Source: Acidobacteriaceae bacterium (GTDB lineage Bacteria; Acidobacteriota; Terriglobia; Terriglobales; Acidobacteriaceae). Taken from it: a stretch of 46,980 bases of DNA. Position numbers and translations under genes: made by a program. Positions 1 to 7,931 of the stretch are shown here, one piece after another (position 1 is the stretch's first letter; each line of letters begins with the position of its first letter). The notes under the pieces were generated by a model. It saw only the letters and a list, made by a program, of their open reading frames with translations, did not search any database and was not told the origin of the DNA. The stretch covers positions 41,687-88,666 of the forward strand of contig PLHW01000014.1 in the NCBI GenBank assembly GCA_003139095.1, in the 5' to 3' direction.

Positions 1-1635
1 TTCATCGACGAGTTGCACACGCTGGTGGGCGCGGGCTCGGCGGAAGGTTCGCTCGATGCCGCCAACATTCTGAAGCCTGCTCTATCGCGCGGCGAAATTC
101 AGTGCATCGGCGCAACCACGCCGGCCGAATATCGCAAGTCGATCGAGAAAGATCGCTCGCTCGAGCGCCGCTTCCAGGCGGTAAAGGTTCCACCGCCCAA
201 CGAAGTCGACGCCATCAAAATTTTGTTCGGGATCAAAGAGCGCTACGAGAAATTTCACGCGGTTACCTATACCGACGATGCCATCAACTTCTCAGTCTCG
301 CATTCGAATCGCTATATTCCGGATCGCTTCTTGCCCGACAAGGCCATCGATTTGATCGACGAAGCGGGAGCGCGCGTGAAGCTGCGCCAGACCTCGCTTC
401 CCGAAGAGTTGACCGAAGTCCAAAAACGCATCAAGTTCATCGTTCACCGTATGGAGAACGCCATCGCGAACCACGAGTTCGAGAAGGCGCGCTTCTACTC
501 GGACGAAGAACGCAAGGAGCGCGAAAACCTGCGCGCTCTTCGCGAAAAATACCACCTCGATGAATCCTCCACCGGCGTAGTCGGTCGGGAGGACATCGAG
601 GACGTGGTCAGCCGCTGGACCGGCGTGCCGATCACCTCGATCAAAGAAGAAGAAACGCAGAAGCTGCTGCGCATTGAAGAAGAGTTGCACAAGCGCATCA
701 TTTCGCAGGACAAAGCGATCAGCGCCCTCGCTCGCGCGATTCGGCGTTCGCGCGCGGGGTTGAAAAGCCCGAATCGGCCGATCGGATCGTTCCTCTTTTT
801 GGGGCCGACCGGCGTAGGCAAAACGGAAGTCGCGCGTACGCTGGCGAGTTTCATGTTCGGCAGCGACAAAGCGCTCGTCCGCTTCGATATGTCCGAGTTC
901 ATGGAGAAGCATTCGGTCTCGAAGCTGATCGGCTCGCCTCCGGGATACGTCGGCTACGAAGAAGGCGGGCAATTGACCGAACGCGTCAAGCGCGCGCCAT
1001 ATTCTGTCGTTCTGCTCGACGAAATCGAAAAAGCGCATCCGGATGTGTTCAACATCCTGTTGCAGGTTTTTGAAGACGGGCAGTTGACCGACGGCTTAGG
1101 CAACACCGTCGATTTCAAGAACGTCATCCTGATCATGACTTCGAATATCGGCGCTCGCCACCTGATGAAGCGCGAAGGCCTCGGTTTCCAGTCGTCCAAA
1201 GAAGATATGGTCTCCGAGAAGGTTGAGGACCTGGTCAAGGGCGAAGTCAAACGCACCTTCAATCCCGAGTTCCTGAATCGCCTCGACGAGGTCATCCTCT
1301 TCACGGCGTTGAGCGAGCAGGACCTGATCCAGATTCTCGAACTGCTGGTCAACCAGCTCAACCAGAACCTGGCGCAGCGCTCGATCACAGTCACGGTAGC
1401 CGACGATGCCAAGAAGTGGATCCTGAACCAGACGCTAACCGACCGCAGCTACGGAGCCAGACCGCTCCGCCGGGCACTGCAAAAGTACATCGAAGACCCG
1501 CTGTCGGAAGCGCTGATCCAGGGGACGATCACCACGAGGCCAGCCTTCATCGAGGTCTTCCTCGAAGACAACAAGCTTTACTACCGTCCAGTGGACGCGG
1601 AGAAGGCCGAGGGCGTGCTGCTGTACGAGAGCTAG
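1..1635 (+). CDS. clpC: ATP-dependent Clp protease ATP-binding subunit ClpC (5' truncated by window edge)
   Basis: This is the C-terminal 544 residues of a HSP100/ClpC unfoldase, which feeds substrates to the ClpP peptidase in the cytoplasm. The reading frame is open from base 1, and the first visible residues ([12 protein letters not shown]) are the Walker B region of the first AAA+ domain, so the start lies outside the window. After domain 1 comes a UVR-like coiled middle segment (around residues 135-180, rich in E/K/R), which favours ClpC over ClpB. The second AAA+ domain has Walker A GPTGVGKT near residue 268, the pore-loop motif [13 protein letters not shown], Walker [12 protein letters not shown] and the C-terminal ClpB_D2-small domain. 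The gene ends at TAG 1633-1635, followed by a heptamer array and an intrinsic terminator. Function is secure; the only doubt is ClpC versus ClpA naming. Confidence 0.93.
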   Translation, partial: FIDELHTLVGAGSAEGSLDAANILKPALSRGEIQCIGATTPAEYRKSIEKDRSLERRFQAVKVPPPNEVDAIKILFGIKERYEKFHAVTYTDDAINFSVSHSNRYIPDRFLPDKAIDLIDEAGARVKLRQTSLPEELTEVQKRIKFIVHRMENAIANHEFEKARFYSDEERKERENLRALREKYHLDESSTGVVGREDIEDVVSRWTGVPITSIKEEETQKLLRIEEELHKRIISQDKAISALARAIRRSRAGLKSPNRPIGSFLFLGPTGVGKTEVARTLASFMFGSDKALVRFDMSEFMEKHSVSKLIGSPPGYVGYEEGGQLTERVKRAPYSVVLLDEIEKAHPDVFNILLQVFEDGQLTDGLGNTVDFKNVILIMTSNIGARHLMKREGLGFQSSKEDMVSEKVEDLVKGEVKRTFNPEFLNRLDEVILFTALSEQDLIQILELLVNQLNQNLAQRSITVTVADDAKKWILNQTLTDRSYGARPLRRALQKYIEDPLSEALIQGTITTRPAFIEVFLEDNKLYYRPVDAEKAEGVLLYES

Positions 1636-1663
1636 TTTTCAGTCATCAGTTGTCAGTTTTCAG
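1636..1663. repeat. Heptamer tandem array (4 x 7 bp)
   Basis: Four uninterrupted 7-bp units start immediately after the clpC stop codon: TTTTCAG, TCATCAG, TTGTCAG, TTTTCAG. The last three bases CAG are constant and the first four vary. The phase is exact. It belongs to the same class as the arrays at 7787, 7865, 12748, 35496, 35757 and 46949. Confidence 0.8.
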
Positions 1664-1668
1664 TAAAG

Positions 1669-1702
1669 GCCGTCAGCGAAAGCTGGCGGCTTTTGCTTTC
1701 TT
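1669..1702 (+). terminator. Rho-independent terminator of clpC
   Basis: A 9-bp stem with one mismatch or wobble (GCCGTCAGC / GCTGGCGGC) around the stable GAAA tetraloop is followed by TTTTGCTTTCTT. It lies 33 bp past the clpC stop and is the expected end of the transcript. Confidence 0.85.
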
Positions 1703-1744
1703 ATCTCGGCCTGGCGTCTCTCGCGCGGCTATCGCTTCTCCCAG

Positions 1745-1860
1745 GTACCCCCTACCCCCCTAGACCCGGTCTCTTAGAATCAAAGACTTAGCGGCTCTCT
1801 CCCGCCAGGTCTTTGAGGAATAGGGACTTGCGAGTAAAGTCTTTATAAATCAGAGACTTG
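1745..1860 (+). repeat. Composite hairpin repeat, copy 1 (C-tract, X, Y, Z)
   Basis: The element starts with a C-rich tract (GTACCCCCTACCCCCC, 1745-1760). Three imperfect palindromic units follow: X at 1768-1791, Y at 1805-1830 and Z at 1835-1860. Each unit has arms of the type GTCTTT and AAAGACTT around 6-9 bases. A 4-bp linker (CGAG) separates Y and Z. The same order and spacing recur at 1959-2074 and, inverted, at 34911-35029. No open frame of note covers it. The function is unknown. Confidence 0.75.
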
Positions 1861-1885
1861 CCTATGCTTCCCGGTGAATTCCCCT

Positions 1886-1912
1886 CCAAGGACTTTGAGA
1901 AATAAGCACTTA
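1886..1912 (+). repeat. Solo Y unit of the composite repeat
   Basis: A single Y-type unit (begins CCAAGGACTTTGAGAAATAA) lies between composite copies 1 and 2, without a following Z unit. Confidence 0.6.
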
Positions 1913-1958
1913 CCGGAAGAGCCAGCTACGTATCGTATCGAGGTTCCGGTCCCAGTGA

Positions 1959-2074
1959 ACCCCCACACCCAAGAATGGGTTGTCTTTAGAATCAGAGGCT
2001 TAGCGAAAGCTATCGCGCCAGGTCTTTGAGAAATAAGGACTTACAGGTAAAGTATTTATAAATCAGAGACTTAG
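1959..2074 (+). repeat. Composite hairpin repeat, copy 2
   Basis: A C-rich tract (1959-1970) is followed by X (1981-2003), Y (2018-2043), a 4-bp linker CAGG and Z (2048-2074). The unit order and distances match copy 1, while the joining sequence between X and Y differs. This is what is expected of a structured repeat rather than a recent duplication. Confidence 0.75.
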
Positions 2075-2097
2075 GAGCCGCGTCTTACTGGTTTCCT

Positions 2098-2123
2098 CCA
2101 GGTCTTTGAGGAATAAGGACTTG
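2098..2123 (+). repeat. Solo Y unit; 25 bp identical to the distal array
   Basis: A Y-type unit. Its 25 bases at 2098-2122 are identical, on the opposite strand, to 34943-34967 about 33 kb away. The rest of the spacer up to 2377 holds a small GC hairpin near 2206-2221 (CCCGCCTGGGCGGG) and nothing else I can identify. Confidence 0.7.
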
Positions 2124-2377
2124 CTGAAAGGCTTACGCGTGTGACGGCTGACGCCACAACCATATTCTCCGCAAAGTCCAATTTTCAAAGAAGTTAAGTG
2201 CCACCCCCGCCTGGGCGGGGTCGGGGCCCGGTTTCAGGTCCCCTGATGAAATTGTTGGCGATGTGATTCGCTAAGTCAATGAATTTTTGGGCGGCGCGAC
2301 AGGACGGGGACTTTGACTTCCTATCCTCACCACGACTCGCGGGTGCGCCACGTTAAAATCAAAAATGGAGGCAAGAG

Positions 2378-2728
2378 GTGGGCAAACCGACAATCGACCA
2401 AATTCTCGTCAGTCTGAACAATGAAGTAATGTTGGGGCGAGGGTATCTCACCATCGCTAATGGGTTGAGGGGTGCGGATGCTGTCGTTTTCAAGTCTTCC
2501 CCCACATTCTTTGGCTTAGCTTTCGAGGCGAGCTTGCAAATGTCACAGATGTACGCCGCGAAACTGTATGACAAAACAAGCAAGTCGGTCACGGTGAGGT
2601 CACTCCTTGATAGGGCTAAATTGGAGGCGGCAACTTTCAAGCATGGAACACCTGAACAGGTATCGTTAGCTGTGAAGGACGCCGAAAAGCGTATTGCTGG
2701 TCTTCAGGACATTCTCTTGTCAGTATAA
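2378..2728 (+). CDS. Hypothetical protein, possible HEPN-type helical domain
   Basis: This 116-residue protein is read from GTG 2378, with GGAG about 8 nt upstream as the ribosome site. The sequence looks wholly alpha-helical, without signal peptide or membrane segment. The central stretch (PTFFGLAFEASLQMSQMYAAKLYD) resembles small HEPN/AbiU2-like proteins, a superfamily that includes toxin RNases and abortive-infection proteins. I see no clear RxxxxH catalytic motif, so this assignment is tentative. Its composition is visibly less GC-rich than flanking core genes. It lies between the composite repeats and the VapBC cluster, which suggests an accessory patch. The neighbouring sequence downstream is degraded. 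Confidence 0.55.
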   Translation: MGKPTIDQILVSLNNEVMLGRGYLTIANGLRGADAVVFKSSPTFFGLAFEASLQMSQMYAAKLYDKTSKSVTVRSLLDRAKLEAATFKHGTPEQVSLAVKDAEKRIAGLQDILLSV

Positions 2729-2874
2729 AAACGGAGAAACGAGGCGATTGCCCATTTAGACCCAGGAACCGTGGTCGATCCGGCAGGTCTCGAAAGCCGT
2801 GCCAAGCTTACGTATCTTGCCAGAGACGCATAACCCCATTGAGAACCGCACTGGTCTCGTCGAACACTTTTTGA

Positions 2875-3039
2875 GGTCCGGAATCGTATGCATACCTGGA
2901 GTTTATCGGAAGTGATGATTACAAGACTGCCCTAGAACTGATTGCCGAAGCTAAACACGCGCAAGTCGATAAATGGGAAAAGGAATTCCCGAATGTACCC
3001 TGCGATTTCCCGCGACCGCAAACACCTCGCCGTCCTTAG
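2875..3039 (+). pseudogene. Possible gene remnant (open frame without start)
   Basis: The frame between a TGA at 2872 and a TAG at 3037 reads GPESYAYLEFIGSDDYKTAL and on to ...EKEFPNVPCDF. Its composition is protein-like (acidic and amphipathic) but there is no usable ATG and no known family is recognised. The remainder of the 2729-3085 spacer shows no other coding signal. It could be the 3' relic of a lost gene or chance. Confidence 0.25.
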
Positions 3040-3085
3040 GTGCAGCGCGAGTTGTAGAATCCACTTGGACCAAGGGGTGTGATTT

Positions 3086-3331
3086 ATGTTCGCGACAATC
3101 TTTGTGGCCGTATTGTCTGCCCTGATTGTGAATGACTGGCGCCGTAACATGCACAAAACGATCAAGGGCTGGACAAAGGATGCTGAAGCCCGCGCTGCGG
3201 AGCACAACAGGGATGCGAGTCTATACCGTGACCGAGGAAACGAAGAAATGACGAAGATGCACATTGAAAACTACATTCACTGGACCAAAAGTGCGAAGCG
3301 GTGCAGAATGTGGGATTTTTTGCTGCCGTAG
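3086..3331 (+). CDS. Small hypothetical membrane-anchored protein
   Basis: This 81-residue protein starts at ATG 3086, behind AAGGGGTG as ribosome site. Residues 1-16 (MFATIFVAVLSALIVN) form a single hydrophobic N-terminal segment, followed by a charged helical cytoplasmic-type region rich in K, R and E. No family is recognised. It stands alone on the plus strand, convergent with the DUF2442 gene. Confidence 0.45.
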   Translation: MFATIFVAVLSALIVNDWRRNMHKTIKGWTKDAEARAAEHNRDASLYRDRGNEEMTKMHIENYIHWTKSAKRCRMWDFLLP

Positions 3332-3433
3332 GCCTTCGCACACCAGGCGCCGACACAGCTTATCGTGCACTCTTCCAAGACCGGAACAGCGCGGCACTAT
3401 GGATCCTGTCCGCCCATGGAACTAGCGAGATGC

Positions 3434-3460
3434 CCCACACATTCTTTGCGAATGTGTGGG
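3434..3460. terminator. Strong hairpin between convergent genes
   Basis: A perfect 11-bp stem (CCCACACATTC / GAATGTGTGGG) with loop TTTGC lies between the ends of the plus-strand small membrane gene (3331) and the minus-strand DUF2442 gene (3479). There is no T-run on either side, so it may be a REP-type hairpin or a factor-assisted bidirectional terminator. Confidence 0.5.
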
Positions 3461-3478
3461 TTCATCGACTCCATCTCA

Positions 3479-3934
3479 CTAATCCCCCTCCGCAACTTCC
3501 CCCCGCCGGGGCCGACCGCCCTTTAGCCCGTTCGCCCGCGATGGCGCCTTCTTGGCCCGGCTTCGCGACTGCCCTCCGGCCTGCCCAAGACGTGCCGCCA
3601 TCCAGTTCTTTGATCCCATCAGCCCTTCCAGCAACCCCGGAATATAGAGGTCGGCGTCGATTTTCGGAAAGTGCACTCCAAAGCCTGACGGACTCAACTC
3701 AATTTCCTCGAGCCGCGCCGGCGTGGCATTTTCCAGTCCTTGTGCGTCGTGCGGCGAAAAACTCAATGTCAGCTTCGAACTCAGCTCAATCACGACCTTC
3801 CCGCTGGCCCGGTCATACCGCGCCGAGACAGCATGCGGAGAATTGGCATGCAGGCCCTTCGCGCGTTGAATGGCGCGATCAATCTCGACGTCGCTCGTTG
3901 AAATCCGATGCCGCCTGCTCCTATTCCTCCTCAT
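3479..3934 (-). CDS. DUF2442 domain-containing protein
   Basis: This 151-residue protein is on the minus strand; the start ATG at 3934 has GGGAGG 8 nt upstream. The central part (SARYDRASGKVVIELSSKLT, then FPKIDADLYIPGLLEGLMGS) fits the DUF2442 family, and the tail is the usual basic A/R/G-rich run (ANGLKGGRPRRGE). DUF2442 proteins are often found beside DUF4160 or toxin-antitoxin genes, but their activity is unknown. Here it is the third gene behind VapB and VapC, 55 bp after the VapC stop, and probably on the same transcript. The N-terminus is short and very basic (MRRNRSRRHRIS). Confidence 0.7.
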   Translation of the reverse strand: MRRNRSRRHRISTSDVEIDRAIQRAKGLHANSPHAVSARYDRASGKVVIELSSKLTLSFSPHDAQGLENATPARLEEIELSPSGFGVHFPKIDADLYIPGLLEGLMGSKNWMAARLGQAGGQSRSRAKKAPSRANGLKGGRPRRGEVAEGD

Positions 3935-3989
3935 GAATGGCCTCCCATGATGCTTCGAGTTCCTGAATATGCTCCGCCGCAGCCCTCAG

Positions 3990-4394
3990 TCACCTGCTCC
4001 AATCCTCCACCTTCAACCCCTTCACCCGCCGAAACACGTGATCATGCGTAACCAGCACCGCTTCTGCGGCGACCGCGTGCGCCGCGATCATCATGTCGAG
4101 GTTGCCCATTGGTTCTCCGTCTTTCTCCAGTGCCGCGCGGATGCGGGCATACTGCTGTGCGGCATCGGAGTTCCATGGCAGCACTTCCACTCGCAGAAGA
4201 AATTCCTCGACTACTTTTTTCAGAGACGCCGCCTCAGGACGGCGCGCAACACCGAAGCGCAATTCGGCCTCGGTGACGACCGAGATTCCGACTTCGGCCA
4301 TGGGCACTTTCAGCAGGCGCTCGCGCACGCGCGGAAAATTTCCTTTGATTACATAGCTGGCGGTGTTGGTATCGAGAAGATAGCGGACAGCCAC
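3990..4394 (-). CDS. vapC: Type II toxin VapC, PIN-domain RNase
   Basis: This 134-residue PIN-domain endoribonuclease, toxin of a VapBC pair, is expected to cut tRNA or rRNA in a Mg2+-dependent way. The acidic active-site residues are in place: D8 in YLLDTNTASY, E44 in TEAELRFG, D100 in GNLDMMIAAHA, and D118 in VTHD. It is the normal length for VapC. It directly abuts the antitoxin (VapB ends at 4395), so translation is probably coupled. Pairing and motifs make this a confident call; the RNA target cannot be read from sequence. Confidence 0.9.
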   Translation of the reverse strand: MAVRYLLDTNTASYVIKGNFPRVRERLLKVPMAEVGISVVTEAELRFGVARRPEAASLKKVVEEFLLRVEVLPWNSDAAQQYARIRAALEKDGEPMGNLDMMIAAHAVAAEAVLVTHDHVFRRVKGLKVEDWSR

Positions 4395-4637
4395 TTAGAA
4401 CAACTCGCGCTTTTGCGGGGGCCCGTCCTGGCGATCGGAGAGAAAGTCTTTCGGCACGTCGGCGGTCTTGAGAAACGCGAAAAAATCCTTCCAGGATTCG
4501 GGACGCCGCGACAAGATTACATCGCCCGTGGCCGGATCACGCCGGACAAAAACCTCCGAGCCTTCGAAGCGATATTCCGAGGGCAAGCGCACGGCCTGGC
4601 TTCGTCCATTGCGAAACAGCTTGGCGGTTCGCGGCAT
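4395..4637 (-). CDS. vapB: Type II antitoxin VapB, AbrB/SpoVT fold
   Basis: This 80-residue antitoxin has the N-terminal swapped-hairpin AbrB/MazE DNA-binding motif ([20 protein letters not shown]), and its C-terminal half wraps the toxin. I chose ATG 4637. A TTG at 4667 would extend the frame by ten residues but would place the operator palindrome inside the coding region. VapB-VapC dimers normally repress their own promoter, which fits the perfect inverted repeat directly before this start. Confidence 0.88.
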   Translation of the reverse strand: MPRTAKLFRNGRSQAVRLPSEYRFEGSEVFVRRDPATGDVILSRRPESWKDFFAFLKTADVPKDFLSDRQDGPPQKRELF

Positions 4638-4674
4638 GGTATATATTGTGATATATACCTCCGCCAAATGTCAA
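4638..4674 (-). promoter_or_regulatory. vapBC promoter with palindromic operator
   Basis: On the minus strand, TTGACA (4674-4669) is followed after 18 bp by CACAAT (4650-4645), a plausible sigma-70 promoter. The -10 box lies inside a perfect inverted repeat at 4638-4659, with arms GGTATATAT and ATATATACC around TGTG (or its complement). Transcription would start about where the ATG begins, so the mRNA may be leaderless. VapBC binding here would block RNA polymerase. Confidence 0.7.
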
Positions 4675-4835
4675 GCTGGCGGTGAATCGACTGGGTTCCA
4701 TCGCAGTCTGCGGAGCACGTCCTTCGCGCGCGAAGCTGTACCTCATCGGCTGAAGAGGCTGCGAAAAAAGTCGGGCAGTCCGCGAAAAGGCTGCCTCAGG
4801 CGCTAAAGCGCGGACACAGTTTTCAACGACTTACT

Positions 4836-4856
4836 GGCACGAGTGGAACTCGTGCC
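4836..4856. repeat. REP-like hairpin
   Basis: A perfect 9-bp stem (GGCACGAGT / ACTCGTGCC) with a 3-nt loop is followed by CTTCC. The same stem-plus-CCCTTCC layout appears at 43004-43021. It lies between the vapBC cluster and the HtrA gene. Confidence 0.55.
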
Positions 4857-4910
4857 CTTCCCGGTTACGTCGGCAACGTGGCGCAACCGTTTCGAAATTC
4901 CTTCCGGCCC

Positions 4911-6056
4911 TCACACCTGGTCGCGGGTTTCGCCCAGAACTACCGCTACGTCTTGCCTTTGTTTGCCGCGGAAGATGGATACTTTGACCGTGTCGCCGGC
5001 GCGGTGGTTGTTCATTACCTGGGCCAGGTCCTGCTGACTCTCGACGGGCTTGCTGTCGATGGCGACGATGAGGTCGCCGCCGATCATGATGGGCATGTTG
5101 CCGAGGTAGGCGCGTTCGGTGCCGCCGCGCAGGCCGGCGCGGTCGGCGGCGCCTCCGGGGACGGCTTGCACGATGAGGAGGCCGGAATCGGCGGGGAGGC
5201 CGAGTTCGGTGGCGAGTTCGGGATCGATGGGAATGGTGCGGACGCCGAGTGCGGGACGGCGAACGCGGCCGAGGGTGACGAGATCGTTGAGAACGGCTTT
5301 GGCGGTGTTGATGGGGATGGCGAAGCCGATGCCGGAATTTTGTTCGGCGCCACCGGCAGCAGCAATCATCGTATTAATACCGATGACCTCGCCGTGCGAG
5401 TTAAGGAGCGGACCTCCGGAGTTGCCGGGGTTGATGGCGGCGTCGGTCTGGATGGCTTCTTCGATGACTACGCCGCTGGGTTCCTGCACCTGGCGAATGG
5501 AGCTGACGATGCCGCGCGTGAGGGTGCCGGAGAATCCGAAGGGATTGCCGATGGCATAGACATTTTGGCCGACTTGCAGATTGGTGGAGTCGCCGAGGGT
5601 CATAGGCTGAAGACTGGGCGCTTTGATCTGCACGACAGCGAGGTCATGGCCCCGGTCGGTGCCGACGATGGAGGCGCGGTACTTCTTGCGGTCGTGGAGG
5701 GTGACCCAAACGTCGTGCGCATTCTCGATGACGTGATAGTTGGTGAGGATGTGGCCTTCTTTATCGATGACGAAGCCGGAACCCTGGCCTTCCTGCGGGA
5801 CAGACCCGTAGAAGAAATCAAAGGTCATGACGCGCGAGGTAACGTTGACGACGGAGCCGATGTTGCGGCGGTAGACGGAGATGTTGTTCTGCTCCTCGGA
5901 GTCAAACTGCCCGCCACTGGCGGCTTCGGTGATTTCAAGATGCTGGGGGTGGGAGAGGAAACTGGCGGGATGAAAAGTGCCGGTGCGGTAGGTGGTGAAG
6001 TAGAAGAATCCGGCCGCGAGAATGATGGCGAAGATGGTGGGACGAAGAAATTTCAT
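4911..6056 (-). CDS. HtrA/DegP-type periplasmic serine protease with one PDZ domain
   Basis: This 381-residue trypsin-fold protease is for envelope protein quality control. ATG 6056 (MKFLRPTIFA) is chosen because GGAG lies just upstream and a hydrophobic signal anchor (residues 5-20) follows directly; longer in-frame readings only add low-complexity Ala/Pro sequence. The catalytic triad is H108 (LTNYHVIENA), D138 (DRGHDLAVV) and S213 (NPGNSGGPLL). One PDZ domain covers about residues 275-375. A single PDZ domain and a membrane anchor make it closer to DegS than to two-PDZ DegP. It lies 82 bp downstream of the hydantoinase gene on the same strand. Confidence 0.9.
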   Translation of the reverse strand: MKFLRPTIFAIILAAGFFYFTTYRTGTFHPASFLSHPQHLEITEAASGGQFDSEEQNNISVYRRNIGSVVNVTSRVMTFDFFYGSVPQEGQGSGFVIDKEGHILTNYHVIENAHDVWVTLHDRKKYRASIVGTDRGHDLAVVQIKAPSLQPMTLGDSTNLQVGQNVYAIGNPFGFSGTLTRGIVSSIRQVQEPSGVVIEEAIQTDAAINPGNSGGPLLNSHGEVIGINTMIAAAGGAEQNSGIGFAIPINTAKAVLNDLVTLGRVRRPALGVRTIPIDPELATELGLPADSGLLIVQAVPGGAADRAGLRGGTERAYLGNMPIMIGGDLIVAIDSKPVESQQDLAQVMNNHRAGDTVKVSIFRGKQRQDVAVVLGETRDQV

Positions 6057-6138
6057 CAGTGGCTCCGTAAAAGATGGCTCCGTGAAACAGGATAGTAAGA
6101 ATTTTAGCGAAAGATGTGGCTGATGGGCGATTCGGAGG

Positions 6139-7782
6139 TTAACGCGGGGACTTGCCCCAGGCGCCGCCGCCCGGGGACTCGATGCGGACGCGGTCACCGG
6201 CGCGGAGGCGGGCGCTGGTTTTGCCGGGGAGAATCTCTTCCGAGCCGTCCTGACGAATGATGGTGGTGCGGCCGGGAGCGCCGTCTTCGCCGCCGGCAAG
6301 GCCGTAGGGACCGCGGGTGCGGCGGTCGGCGAGCAGGGTGACTTGCGCGTCGGTGAGGACTTCGATCTCGCGGATGATGCCGTCTCCGCCATTGTAGAGA
6401 CCTTTGCCTCCGCTTCCTGCGCGCAGGGAATACTGGCGCAGGCGAACGGGATAGGCGTTCTCGAGGGCTTCCGCGGGGGTGTTGAGCGAATTGGTCATGT
6501 GGGTGTGGACGCCGGAGACGCCGTCTTTGGTGGGGCGCGCGCCCATTCCGCCGGCGATGGTTTCGTAATAGGCGAAGGGCTGATGCGTGCGTGAATCGAT
6601 CCCGCCGATGGTCAGGTTGTTCATGGTTCCGGCGGCAGCGGCGGGAATGCGATCGGGAATGGCCTGTGCCAGAGCGCGGAGGAGAACATCGACCATGCGT
6701 TGCGAGGTTTCGACATTGCCTCCGGCGACGGCGGCGGGAGGACGGGCATTGACGATGGTGCCAGCGGGCGCGATGACTCGGATGGGGCGCATGAGTCCGG
6801 CAGTGGCGGGAATGTCTTCGCGCAGCAGGCAGCGCAAGACGTAGAAGCAGGCGGAGTAGGTGATGGCTTCGACGGCGTTGACTGCGCCCTGGACTTGCGG
6901 GTCGCTGCCGGCGAAGTCGATGGTGACTGCGGGGTTCCTGCGCGGGCGCGCGATGTTGATGGTAACGGCGATGCGGACGGGTTTGGAGTCTACGCCGTCG
7001 TCATCGAGGAAGTCTTCCGCGTGGTATTTGCCCGGGGGAACGGTGGCGAGGAAAGCGCGCATAAGTTCCTCAGAGTAGTCGAGGAGACCGGATGCGGCTT
7101 GTTGCGTGCGGGCGAGACCATAGCGGGAGACGAGTTCGCGCAGACGTTGAGCGCCCGTTTGGCAGGCCGCGATCTGGGCGCCAAGATCGCCTTCGCGCTC
7201 CTCGGGCGTGCGGACGTTGTTGAGCAGCAGAGCGAGCACGTCGGGGACGATCTTCCCGGCACGCATGAGCTTGACGGGCGGAATGCGCAGGCCTTCCTGG
7301 TAGATTTCGCGGCACGGGCCCATCGAGCCAGGATAAGCGCCTCCAACGTCGGCGTGATGGGCGCGCGAGGCGACGTAGAAGTCGGGAGCAATCGCGCTCG
7401 TGGCGTTGGTCGAGGATGTTCTCTTGGCGCCGATAAATACGGACATCACCATGGTGATGTCGGGGAGATGTGTGCCGCCGCGGAACGGATCGTTGAGCAT
7501 GACAACGTCGCCGGGTTCGAAGCGGCCGCAGCCGATGCGGGATTGGTTGAACTCGCATTGCTCGATGGCGGCCGCGACTGACATGGGCATGGAGCCGAGA
7601 TGAACAGGCATGTGATCGCCCATGGCGATGACCTGGCCGCGCGCGTCGAAGACGGCGCAGGAGTAGTCGCGCCGCTCCTTAATATTGGGAGAGAAAGAAG
7701 TGCGGCGCAGCGCCGCGCCCATTTCTTCGGCGATGGAGTGGTAGAGGTTCTTGAATACTTCGAGTTCGATGGGATCGCGCAT
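6139..7782 (-). CDS. Hydantoinase B/oxoprolinase family protein
   Basis: This 547-residue protein is the size of HyuB, the ATP-dependent N-methylhydantoinase/5-oxoprolinase B-type subunit. Typical family sequences are seen at the N-terminus (RDPIELEVFKNLYHSIAEEM, then SPNIKERRDYSCAVFD) and in the middle (VMLNDPFRGGTHLPDITMV), and near the C-terminus there is the Gly-rich GAPGRTTI region. The A subunit (HyuA), which normally supplies the ATPase part, is not adjacent in this window, so the substrate (hydantoin, oxoproline or another amide ring) cannot be fixed. The gene is divergent from sppA across a spacer with two heptamer arrays. Confidence 0.88.
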   Translation of the reverse strand: MRDPIELEVFKNLYHSIAEEMGAALRRTSFSPNIKERRDYSCAVFDARGQVIAMGDHMPVHLGSMPMSVAAAIEQCEFNQSRIGCGRFEPGDVVMLNDPFRGGTHLPDITMVMSVFIGAKRTSSTNATSAIAPDFYVASRAHHADVGGAYPGSMGPCREIYQEGLRIPPVKLMRAGKIVPDVLALLLNNVRTPEEREGDLGAQIAACQTGAQRLRELVSRYGLARTQQAASGLLDYSEELMRAFLATVPPGKYHAEDFLDDDGVDSKPVRIAVTINIARPRRNPAVTIDFAGSDPQVQGAVNAVEAITYSACFYVLRCLLREDIPATAGLMRPIRVIAPAGTIVNARPPAAVAGGNVETSQRMVDVLLRALAQAIPDRIPAAAAGTMNNLTIGGIDSRTHQPFAYYETIAGGMGARPTKDGVSGVHTHMTNSLNTPAEALENAYPVRLRQYSLRAGSGGKGLYNGGDGIIREIEVLTDAQVTLLADRRTRGPYGLAGGEDGAPGRTTIIRQDGSEEILPGKTSARLRAGDRVRIESPGGGAWGKSPR

Positions 7783-7786
7783 GGGA

Positions 7787-7814
7787 AGTCAGAAGTCAGA
7801 GGGCAGAAGTCAGA
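7787..7814. repeat. Heptamer tandem array (4 x 7 bp)
   Basis: Units are AGTCAGA, AGTCAGA, GGGCAGA, AGTCAGA, starting 5 bp from the start codon of the minus-strand hydantoinase gene. They therefore cover the place where its ribosome site would be. A second array of complementary type follows at 7865. Confidence 0.8.
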
Positions 7815-7864
7815 AGTTAACCGCCTTTTGCGTCAGCATTGATGTCAGGACCGAGAGATTCTAA

Positions 7865-7899
7865 CTTCTGACCTCTCACCTCCGACCTCTGACCTCTCA
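7865..7899. repeat. Heptamer tandem array (5 x 7 bp), inverted relative to 7787
   Basis: Units are CTTCTGA, CCTCTCA, CCTCCGA, CCTCTGA, CCTCTCA. The reverse complement resembles the AGTCAGA-type array at 7787, so the two could pair over a spacer of about 50 bases in the divergent hydantoinase/sppA promoter region. Confidence 0.8.
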
Positions 7900-7931
7900 A
7901 CTCTCTCACCTTCGTGTAGACTCGTTCAATT

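Noticed and set aside
1745-2123. Regularly spaced repeats as a possible CRISPR array
   Set aside because: Units differ in sequence, spacing is irregular, each unit is itself a palindrome, and there are no cas genes.
4638-4667. TTG start at 4667 for the VapB antitoxin
   Set aside because: It would put the operator palindrome and the -10 box inside the coding sequence; ATG 4637 gives the normal VapB N-terminus.
4878-6095. 405-residue plus-strand frame opposite the HtrA-type gene
   Set aside because: Gly/Asp/Val-rich shadow of a high-GC gene; the minus strand encodes a complete protease with catalytic triad.
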